Shown piece after piece: positions 37,958 through 48,100 of a stretch of 64,000 nt of DNA. Positions within the stretch are counted from its first letter, which is position 1. Each line of letters starts with the position of its first letter. This DNA comes from Moringa oleifera (lineage: Eukaryota > Streptophyta > Magnoliopsida > Brassicales > Moringaceae). Below the pieces are notes generated by a model. It worked only from the letters and a program-made list of their open reading frames with translations, did not search any database and was not told the DNA's origin. The position numbers and the translations under genes are program-made. Where the stretch lies: assembly GCA_021397835.1 (NCBI GenBank), contig JAJFZO010000609.1, positions 126,501-190,500 of the forward strand, given 5' to 3'.

Positions 37958-39480
37958 ATGCCACCCAAAAGAAACTCTTTGAGTCAAACTAGCATACGGT
38001 GGAATCTTTAATTTGCCACCGTCGCGTAAGCCTCCGATGGTGTGACCCCCAATGTTGCACTGGCCCAAACCTTGGAATAACAGTTGGAGCAACAATGCCA
38101 ATTATTCAAAACTCAACGAAAACAAATCGATGAGATGTGTAAAATCATTTTTAATCAGCAACAGCTAATCCAACACATGGTGGCACCCCACCACCACCAA
38201 GTGAAGAATAGGCCAAGTCATTGGTCGTTAGATCTCATCACACCCTACCCTCACCTCTGCTACAACTTGAAAACACCCCCAGCCTCCCCAACCAATCATT
38301 GTGCAAATGCCTAACCCCGTACCAAACGTCTTACTTGTTGCCTAACCTCGCACCAAAAGTCTTACTTGTTGAAGCAACTTGTTTGTGAAAAAAACTCAAC
38401 TAGCTAGATGATCAATACCAGCAAATAATAAACACAAAACAACTCGAGGTTGTCCCTTAAACCTAGACAGATTCCTCATTCTCAAAGGCCCTTAAGGAGG
38501 AATTTGTTCTAGATGATTAGTACCAGCAGATATTATACCTTTACTTTTGAGGAGACGCCTTAAACTAGTATTATTCACTTATGTTGTCCTCCATCACCTC
38601 TTTTCAAGAATTTATCAAAACCCGATTTAGTAGTAAAATACATGATAGAAGCACCATTGATGATCTTTGAGCCACTCGGCAAACATAAATGAAAGGCTTA
38701 AGAGTTTGTGGAGAGCTTCACAAGGGAAGCGCAGCAAGTCCTAGACTTAATTAAGAAGGATGTTATCTTGGCCATGGTTACGAGCTTGCAACCTTTAATG
38801 TTCTTTTAGTCCGTTACCTTAGTCATCCGAGTTCACAAAACTAGTTATTATGGTAAAAAAACTGGTCTTAGACAGGGCCCACCACCCAAAAGAGGAGCAA
38901 TGTGAATCCAGATAGCAATAAAAAAGAAAAAAAGATAGCTCTTTATAGCCCTCAATGCCAATATAGAGTAAATTTTAATGAAAATACATAATAGGTGGCT
39001 CTAAGATGGCCCCATTCAATGTCACCACAGGTAAGGGAAGCTTCAATAAGTACTGTTATTTCCATTAAGCGTATGGCCATGATACAAAGACTGCAACTAA
39101 GACAAAGAGGAGAATCAATCATTGATATGAAATAGGCACCTCAAAAATTACATTTTTCAGTAGTACAATAAGAGAAGGCAACCTCCCCCTTATGTGTTAG
39201 AATAGAAGCTCAAGTCTAAAAGTTGAAGGAAACTCACTAGTTGGGATCCGATCCAAACTAAAAAATAATCAACTTATCCATCTAACACCAAATAAGAGGC
39301 ATAAGTAATAAACATCCCAGCCTAACTAATACCAAGAAAGCTAGCTTAGACCTTAGCAATAAAGGTATCTCTTGAGGCCTAAAGTTTCAGCCCTTAATTA
39401 AGTCTAGAAAATGCAAGTTCAAGTTAACACGAAAACCATGAATATCATGGTAATGGAACATCCTCAAACCATCAATTTCT
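37958..39480 (+). pseudogene. Second gypsy element: gag relic
   Basis: ATG at 37,958 opens MPPKRNSLSQ, the usual gag start of this gypsy group, and hits a stop after 17 codons. Further on, 38,084-38,314 encodes a Gln-rich coiled-coil segment (LFKTQRKQIDEMCKIIFNQQ) typical of the gag N-terminus. Later stretches (EEFVESFTREAQQVLDLIKK-like near 38,700-38,760) fit the gag core only loosely. Many stops. Confidence 0.65.
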
Positions 39481-39539
39481 TGGAAAAGACGCAGCTAGGA
39501 TGACTGAGTATGAAAAGAACAATGCTTTAATCATCTCAT

Positions 39540-40090
39540 TGTCAATTTAGATACATGCAAAAAACAACTCTTGGTGGATAACAAAAGTTCCATTAACATT
39601 ATGTTTTACAATGCATTCATGAGAATGGGTTATACTTGCAAAGACTTGTAGCCTTACTTAGCACTCCTTTATGGGTTCACCGAGGAATCTATCCATGTTA
39701 AGGGTGCCATCACATCACCGACCACAGTTGCCACCATGCTTTGTTAGTTAAGAAAGTCATTAACCTTCTTTGTAGTTACAACATCTCCACCTACAATTTG
39801 ATATTTAAAAAATCGATCCTCAATAATTTCAACAACATTGCTATAATTTGTAGTGTGTTGATGCACTTTCCCACCCTTACTAGTGTAGGACAAGTTAGAG
39901 GCCACATCGAGGCAGCTTGATAATGTTTCATAGCCATGGTCAAGGAGTACCAATAGAAGGCTAATGCTTGTCAATTAAACAACATGGATGTTAGAGAATA
40001 AGTAGAGAAAAGAGAGCCAGAAAAGAAGTTGGGACTCATAACCATAGCCTTTCAGCAGGTAGTTCAAATCGAAATCGAGTTGCATCCTTT
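39540..40090 (+). pseudogene. Second gypsy element: aspartic protease relic
   Basis: LLVDNKSSINIMFYNAFMRM at 39,566-39,625 matches the retropepsin active-site block, with the catalytic D-N-G-S-S changed to D-N-K-S-S. It is followed by LYGFTEESIHVKGAITSPTT and, after frame shifts, VRGHIEAA near 39,890 (family E-V-R-G-x-x-x-x-A). Not functional. Confidence 0.8.
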
Positions 40091-40119
40091 AGAAAGAGAA
40101 TGATTTGATAAAGTACGTT

Positions 40120-41110
40120 AACATATTTGCATGGTTTGTTATAGACATGCCAAGAATCAATGCCTAAGTTATATGCCATACCTTGACTGTAGATCCCCCG
40201 GTGAAACCTATTTGAAAAAAAAAAGAAAGAAAGAAATTTCACCCTATAAAAACAAACAGCTATCAAAGAAGAGGTTGATATATTGATGGCAGTAGGGTTC
40301 ATTAGATATCTACTTACCCAAAAGATTCCTACCCTCTACCAATGATCGACTAGTTAGTAAACTTCACCAACTTTTGAGTTTCATGAATGCAATCTTAGAA
40401 TATAATCAAATGCAATGAGTCTAATAGATTAGGGAAAAATAAACTTTATCGTGGATCAAGGTATGTACTGTGACAAAGTGATGCCATTTGGTTTCAAAAT
40501 ATAGGGACCACATACCAAAGGCTTGTCAACAAATTTTTCCATAAATAAATTGAGAAAAATATATAGTGGTCTATGTGAATGACATGATAATGAAGAACCA
40601 AACTAGAGCTACCCACATTTTCGACATACAACAGCTATTTAGAGTATTGCCAAAATATGACATGAAACTTAACCCTAGTAAATGTGCTTTTAAGGTGGTG
40701 TTGGGCAAGTTTTGGACATATAATTATGGTAAGAAGGATTAAAGCTTGAGAAGGTAATAGTGATCATTAACATGCCAGCATCTAGGAACATTAGAGAGGT
40801 GAAGCATCTTACAAGGGGACTCATGGCTCTAAGCAAGTTTATTGCCAAGTTTGTCGAGAAAAGCCTTCCTTTAAAGTGCTAAGGCAATCCAAATGGTTTG
40901 AATGGATAGATAAGTGCCAACAAGCTTTCGATCAAATAAAAGTATACTTGACAACATTGCCCTTTATCTCTAAACCAATCCTAGATGAAGAACTATTAGT
41001 TTATCTTATAATATCAATAAGAAATTAATTTAATCTTAATCAGGAAAGAAGTGTTAATTTTGAAGTAAGTTTACTATACAAGTCGGATTTTCCCAAGGCT
41101 AGAGGTGATA
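40120..41110 (+). pseudogene. Second gypsy element: reverse transcriptase relic
   Basis: The trace includes KEEVDILMAVGFIR (40,265-40,305) and DSYPLPT with LLSFMNAILEYNQ in a shifted frame. FIVDQGMYCDKVMPFGFK lies at about 40,448-40,500, and the catalytic box has become VYVNDMIMKN (40,569-40,598), with one of the two Asp residues replaced by Asn. Downstream are MKLNPSKCAFKV, then WFEWIDKCQQAFDQIKVYL and LISKPILDEELLVYL-like sequence. The element belongs to a different gypsy branch from the 18-21 kb relic. Confidence 0.87.
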
Positions 41111-41600
41111 TACTCTACGAAAAATGTGACCTTTGCACTACTAGTCTTAGCCTAGTGATTATGCCTATATTTTCAAGGCCACAAGATCATTGTTTTAACA
41201 AACTCGCCATCTTGGTAGATCTTTCATAACCCCAGTACTTAGGATGCCTAGTTAAATGGTTTGTCGAGTTCAATTGAGCTCAACATCAAAATTCAAATCA
41301 TAACACTTAAATTTTCTAGACTAAAGGGGATTGGACATTATAAGTAGATAGAGCATCTAACAAGGCTAATGGCGTAAGTATCTTTCTCAATGGATTAGAT
41401 AAAATAACAATCAAATATGCCCTTAAACTCTAATTTCTTGCCTCCAACAATATAGTAAAATATGAAGCTCTAATGGTTAAACTAGAACTTATCAAGAGGA
41501 TTAGTATCAAGAAATTGATAATCAATAAGGATTCTTAATGGGTTGTCAATTAAGTTAGAGGTGAATGTGAAGCCAAAAGTGACAATATGGCCAAGCATCT
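41111..41600 (+). pseudogene. Second gypsy element: RNase H relic
   Basis: Across frames one reads LQGHKIIVLTN-like sequence (41,170-41,205), GDWTLxVDxASNKANG (41,325-41,370) and a final stretch with LASNNIVKYEALMVKLEL (41,440-41,495) and LIINKDS. These follow the order of plant gypsy RNase H (D-G-A-S-N and N-N-x-A-E-Y-E-A-L). Confidence 0.72.
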
Positions 41601-41899
41601 ACTCCGAGCAAAATAGTTGATTAGCTTTTTTGGCAGATGCAAAGTATTCTAAATCCCCATGGTTGAAAATTTGCATGCAGAGACTCTATCAAAGCTTTTT
41701 ATGGGAAATAGCTCACTTCGGGGAAGAACATTTTAAGGAGGTCTTACTTTAGGCTTTCATCAATTGGACTAAAACTTGTAGCATAAATCGATCAACTTCT
41801 TCCTAGATAGCACCTTTGTTATAATACATTCAAGATTAGTTAAATCTAAAAAGGCTAGTTGAAGAGTTTACTAAAAAGATGTGTTGAGTGTCAACTTTA

Positions 41900-42760
41900 C
41901 TCCAACATGCAGGCAACCAAAATTTCACTCAGCTTAGTTTCTAGTCCTTGGCCTTTTGCTTAATAGGGTATATCACATTGACTCATTAATTAACCCTAGT
42001 CTCAAGACAGTGAAAATTTACAGTGGTAACAATCAATTACTTCATGAAACGGGTAAAAGTTGAACCCTTAGCGTAGATTACAGACCAAAAATACTACAAT
42101 TTCATTTACATAAATACTATATGTAGGTTTGGTATCCTCATTCAATTATATCAGATAATAAAACTTAATTCAAGAAAAAAAAAGCAATTTGCAAAGCCCT
42201 GCAAGGGATTGAAAATGAAACATAGGTTCATTTCTCTTGGATACCCTCAAAGAATAACAAGACAATGTTGAAAGCATTGAAGACATAACTTGACCATGCT
42301 AAAAGAGCCTAGGTGAATGAGCTACCAACTATATTGTGGACTTAGTGCACTGCACTTAAGACTTTTATTAAAGAAACCCTATTCCACTTGACATATAGGA
42401 TATAAAGAGTTGTTTTTGTCGATATTTACATGTCCTCCCACAAGATCGAAGGAGTTGAAAGATGACGCACAAATATGGATGGTCTTAACTCAAACTAGAA
42501 CAGCAAGAGTTTACAACAAAAAAGTAAAGTATTACAACTGGGTTCGATAGATCTAGTACTTTAGAAGACAATTATTAGTTCCCGCTAATAACATGTCAAA
42601 AAGTTTACAGCCTATTAGGAAGAGTCCTATAGCTTTCACATCCTAAAGCCACGTACTTATTCCCTTGAAACTTTAAAAGGCAAAGCCTTACCCAGCTTAT
42701 GGCATATTTAAATCCGAAAATGTTATATATAGGCATTACTACAATATGTTGTAATTTGTT
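41900..42760 (+). pseudogene. Second gypsy element: integrase relic
   Basis: VVTINYFMKRVKVEPLA at about 42,024-42,075 matches the integrase core V-A-I-D-Y-F-T-K-W-V-E-A-E-P-L-A, with its catalytic Asp changed to Asn. INTICRFGI follows in line. The C-terminal end L-E-T-L-K-G-x-A-L-P-x-x-W is visible as LKLxKAKPYPAYG near 42,665-42,705. Stops throughout. Confidence 0.75.
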
Positions 42761-42934
42761 TATGTTTACTTTTCAAAAATTGAATAAATTCCATGCTTTA
42801 TTATAATTAATAACAGCATGAGCTATCTTTTTCACAAGAATTATCTTTCACCTCCGTATATTACTTCTTGTCTCCATTAAAACTCTTACTTTGCTAAGCA
42901 AATTAATGTGCACTAAGCAAGGTGACGAATAAGC

Positions 42935-43252
42935 AGCTGCATTAACCTTAGTCAATAGTCTTATCCTTTAAAAATGATGTGGCAATTACACCAACCTTGG
43001 TTGGTAGTCCTATCTTGCGCATATAAATGGTAATTGCATTGACCTTCATTCATAGTCCTACCCTACAAAAATGATACGGCAACAACATCGATCATAGTTA
43101 ATAGTCCTGCCTTGCAAAAAAGATATGGCCACTAAACTAACCTCAATCAATGATCCTACCTTGCAAAAAGGATGTGGCAACTGCATCGACCTTAGTCAAC
43201 ATCTTACCTTATAAAGATGATGTGGTAACCGCACCGACCTTAGTCATCAACC
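42935..43252 (+). repeat. 49-bp minisatellite, about 6.5 units
   Basis: Units of about 49 bp carry the core ACTGCATCGACCTTAGTCAA then AGTCCTACCTTGCAAAAA and GATGTGGCA. They start near 42,935 and repeat to 43,252 with 70-85% similarity by eye. The array lies directly after the integrase relic, the same relative position as the minisatellite of the first element. Confidence 0.88.
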
Positions 43253-43499
43253 ATTTTCTGTTAAGTTTTTAGGCTAAAACTGGATAACATCTCAAAGGGT
43301 AAAGTCAGGTTAGCTCATTGGAAGGTATCCTACATTATAAGAGCTCAAAAAAAGAATTACAAAGTTGTTATTTGTTCAATTAAAGCAAAATAGAACTACA
43401 AGTAAACAAGTAAATGGAAAACAAAAAGAATGAAGGAAAACAAAACAAAAATATCATTTATTAAGCAAAATAATTTATTTAGCTACAAAGAAAAAGAAA

Positions 43500-44210
43500 G
43501 GAGAATAATAACAACTTATAAGCCTTTTAGGGGTTAGTAGCATCAAGTAGCAAAGAGGGCATGGTAGGAATAAGTTTAATAGGCTTCGATAGTAGGAAGG
43601 GAATTAATGATAGACTTAGGAGTGGTACCATGACATCAATTAGTAACTTGACGGTGTTAGACTGCGGCTTAATAATAACCATATTGATCATGGGGGGAGG
43701 GTCAACAAATGGTAGCTTTGCAAGAGTCTCCTCCATGCTTTATCATGATTGTCATCCTTACACAAGTCTGCATCCCCAGTCACTTCGAATCCCACTTTAA
43801 GTATTTCTCCAAAAGATAATTCTTGATTGCAGCCTAGACATGCCAATAGAACTCTAAGGCATGTTCATCTTTCAAATTTTTGAATTCTTTTAAGTCTTTA
43901 AAGGTCTGCATAGCCCAAATGCTAGTCAGTTAAAGCTCGGTGTTATGCCTTGCCATAATGAAGCTAGATTAGTTCCTTCACCTTCTTGAGCAAATTGTCA
44001 TAAAGCTTGTCCTTAGTGGCCATAATCTTCTTCAACTCCAACACTTGGCGCTCTAAGCCTTCCACCTTACCCTATAGATCTATCAAGATGTTAATGTTAA
44101 TCGCCTTAATCACCATCTTGGCCATGCTAGTGTGCTGCTTCTTGTGCTTAAGGATGGTGTGGGATAAAAAGAGCCACTTCTTAACCACCCACATTCACTT
44201 TTACAACACC
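43500..44210 (-). pseudogene. Antisense coding-like relic downstream of the second gypsy element
   Basis: On the minus strand, broken stretches read VEGLERQVLELKKIMATKDKLYDNLLKKVKEL (in parts, about 44,080-43,975) and VGFEVTGDADLCKDDNHDKAW (about 43,800-43,735). The first has coiled-coil character. Tat-lineage gypsy elements such as Grande and Retand are known to carry an extra antisense frame between integrase and 3' LTR; this relic sits in that place. The assignment is inference. Confidence 0.45.
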
Positions 44211-44380
44211 TAAAAAATAAAAGAAAATGTTAAAGAAAAAGTTCTCATTCACAAAAGTTTCATAAATGAAATGGCAAACTTATCGCAAAAGTGATCCTCG
44301 TAGCATTTATGCGAAAGTTGTTGTTGCGACATTTTCACAACTTCCCTCCAATTATGTAAGTTTCAAAATTCAGTAATTTT

Positions 44381-44606
44381 CTCCATCAAAGCCAACCACA
44401 TAATCTTTGTCCTCAATGTGATTAATTTAAACAATATAAATTATATCAGAAATATAATTTGATTCTAAAAATTTTATAAAAAAACAAAAAATTCTCCATT
44501 TAAATCAACCACATAACGTTACCTTTAATATAATTAATTTGACGAATTTAAATTATATCATAAATGTATTTAAATAGTAAAAACTTTATTAAAAATTCAA
44601 AAATTA
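44381..44606. repeat. 113-bp tandem direct duplication
   Basis: CTCCATYWAARYCAACCACATAA begins at 44,381 and again at 44,494. Both copies continue through AATTTAAATTATATCA-like sequence. AT-rich and non-coding. Confidence 0.75.
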
Positions 44607-45116
44607 ATTTATTGACGAATCAAATGCAAAAATTTATTTATTTAAACATCTAAATTAAATTTTTAAACAACTTCGGAGGTTATACTTTAAAGAAAAAAAC
44701 CAAGATCCCATGAAACAATACCATGAAACAACCTTGCTAACATTGCCCAATTGTAACTTATATCCATTTGAAGTACTTTTCTCCTGCACAAAATCTACCA
44801 TTAAATAAGACAACTCAAAAATAAAACTAAAATCATACAAACATTGGCAAAATAATAAAAGTAATAAATGAGAAATAGCCTGTATTTATGTAAAGAATCA
44901 CACAAATTTATATACAAATGTTGAATACGTGAGAATAACAAACCTGATGCAACATGAAGTTGAATTCAATGGAGGGTAGTTCAAGTGTGGTTTATGAACA
45001 TTGAAAGTAACAGAATCCCTTTTCAGTGTGTTAAATGAAAAAGGTGTAAACAAAAACCTTAGGTCAATCAAAAATGTTGTCAGCTCACTGTAAGCTATTT
45101 CTCATTGAATCTTTGA
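44607..45116. other. Spacer between the retroelement zone and the first transporter gene
   Basis: AT-rich. The last 200 bp probably includes the 3' untranslated region of the minus-strand transporter gene. No 3' LTR for the second gypsy element was found here. Confidence 0.5.
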
Positions 45117-48100
45117 TTAAACAGCTTCACCGTCATGGTTCTCCCCATCCTCTTGGCTAAACTTAGACTTCGGTAAACCTTTCCAAGCAGATGCTTTCCC
45201 TGATTGTGGCTTCATTTTGTGTACATTGAGGTATGTATAGAGAGACATACCCCCAATTGCTACAAATGCTCCACAAATACTAATTGTGCCTGGATTTGAA
45301 CCAAAGATGTAATAATTTCCTAAAAGAAGAACACAAGTTTTGAATTGTCCAAGAACGACGTGTGAGATGGCAGATGTAGCCCTGGGACACACACACACAA
45401 AAAAAAAAAAAAAAGGGCAGGGGGGGGGGGAGAAATAGAAAAACCAAATAACCAATAAGATACCACAAATTATCACCAAAAACTCTTAATGTTGCAACAA
45501 TAATGATGATAATGATGATGATATTCTTAAGCAAGAAGCAGTTATGATAGAACCTAACAGAGAAATCGGGGAAAACGCAAATACCACAAAAGCCAGGTAA
45601 ACAGTCCATATAAGAGCTACTTCCGTAAAATAAACTCCCGGCCTTATCAAAAAATACCAACTCAGATTAAACTTGAAAAATAAATAACTAATTCAGAGTA
45701 GAATTTTTATTGATAGAAGGCAGATGTATGCCAAGGCTTCCAACAAACATCCAAACAGCATTTAAGAAAACAAAGGGATAAAGATGTTTTTTATTTCAAA
45801 TTTTTTTTTTTACAAAAAAAAAATAAGGAAGAATGCCTGTTTGAGACAATCTGAAAAACAAACACCAACAAATCTTTGAAGCAAAGCAAGCAGCTCAGGT
45901 GTTTCAGCTACCCCTTTAAAGAGTCTACCCAATGAATATCAAGTTCTTCACATACCTTGGTTTCAACATTACTTCAAGTTCAACAACGAGAATCTCAGTA
46001 AGGGCTATGGGAGATGCTCTATGCAAGTGAGAAGGCGAAGAAAGAAACAAAAATCAACAAAATAAGGAACTTTTAGAGGCATCGTTGGCAGGTTTGACCA
46101 TCATGATATGCAATTCTCAAAAGATTGCCTTACACCTTTGCATAGGGAAACGGCAGCATGTCATCATAAATAGACTTTCTGTCTTTAACAGGAATTCAAA
46201 CCAAAAAAAATTTCTTTCTAACACCACCTATCTAAACCTGACAGTCTATGCTTTCTACCACCTTTCAGTTTGAGTCTCATTTACGTTGACAGCAAAGACA
46301 ACACTCACCTGTACCTATGAAATGTTGTCATAAGTAAGATTTTAATTAAAGCAAAAGAACCAAAGTACTCTTTAGACATCAGCCAATCACCATGGTCATT
46401 AAAGTATAAATGCCCCCTATCAAGATTAGAAGAGCAACAAGGAATCCAGTTGAGCTGCATCATAAGACAACTTCAATCAAAGCATCCAAATTTCTCACAG
46501 ATAGCTGCCACAACCTCTTCAGCATTTATTATCTTAAGCAAGAATTTTGGAACAACTACTGATTGCAAATTGTCTTCAACTGAATCTAATCAGGCATGGG
46601 ATATTGATAAGCACCTTGATTTTAAGAAAACAAAGACTAAATTTTGTAGAGACTTGACAGTGGAAACGAAAAAATAAAAATAAAAAAGGGAAATAAAGTG
46701 ATTTATGGAATGGACCATAAAAAGCAAGTTTTCCACATCCAGGGTTACAGTCAAACCATGGGGTCACCAAACATCTCAGTCGCAGGCTTTGATTAAATGG
46801 TCAAGCCAAGTTTGGGGCTCAATTTGAGGCTGATCAAAATTAATAAGTTGAGCCTCAATAACTAAGTGAGCAGCCAATCAGGCTCACAAGTCTGTTTATT
46901 TGTTTGGCTTTGATGACAGGTTCTTTATAATTTGTAGAGACAGATATAATGTTGTTGATTTTTCATTCTGAGACCTGTGTGGTGAAGGGGCGGTGCTGAA
47001 TTGGGACTATAAATATTCTCTCTCCTGACTTGAAGAGGCAATTCCGGGAGCAGGGGCCAGAATGGGAAGGTGAATCTTAACAAAAAAAAGTAAGATATAA
47101 TCAAATTTTTATTATTATTTTTGAATGTATCTCTTTTCCTTTTTCATTTGTGAACTGAGTCACAAGTTGCTTTTGAGCCCGATTAATCGAGCTTCAAACC
47201 AAGCACAAATATGATTTGTATAGCTCCAATCAGACTCAAATTCATAGAAAGGACAATCTAGCTTGAACAGCTAGATTTCTAGCCTGGCTCAATTCATTCA
47301 CACTCCTATCCATGTTCTGGATGCTAAGGGTGATAGGACTGCCTTTCCAATCAGTTATTGCTCCGACATACATCTAAACCTCGTGTTCGTCTTTCTTGAC
47401 TCAGAAGCTAAGGGAAGTGAAAAAACTAGGCTGATAGAAGATTATGTGATGCTCACTGCTGAGTTTCAATTGTGCATATTATGTTGTTTAGATCCAAATT
47501 TCTCACTTTCACCAGATTAAGGCAATCAACATTGATTTGTCCGTTGAAATAACTGGCTCAAATTACAATGTCCATATCTGTATCTTGTACATTTCTCCTA
47601 TTAGTTTTATCCCATCCCATCAATCACATACCACGCATTTGAAGAATCTCCATCTGCTTTTACCAACGAAATGACACAAAAGACCAATGAATCTCTTCCC
47701 CATAGAAGTATAACAATGTTGCAATTGAAAATTTAAGGAGTAGATTTACATATACTAAACTTTAAAGCCCTGACAATCAGTCCTGATAATTTTAACTCAA
47801 ATGTATTCCCCATAGAAGTATTTTAAAACACATTTAAATCACAAAAGGACCGCTAAAATTGCCTCTTCAAATCTGAAATAGCGATTTGGATAAAGTTGAC
47901 AAGTTCTGTTCAACAGAATTCACATTAACCAATAAAAGCCTCTAACTAAATGCAATGGAAATGGTAGATAAAGTTATTCTCCTAACAATATGACCTAAAT
48001 GTGGCAAAAACTTTCATTATGAAACTATAAATACCATAATGAAATTATCTGCATTAGATGACTTATATTCTCTTTTAACAGGTTATGGTTAAAGATTATA

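Noticed and set aside
45280..45660. 126-codon minus-strand open frame overlapping the long transporter's last exon
   Set aside because: It runs in another frame and is partly made by the poly(T)/(GT)n tract of the intron.
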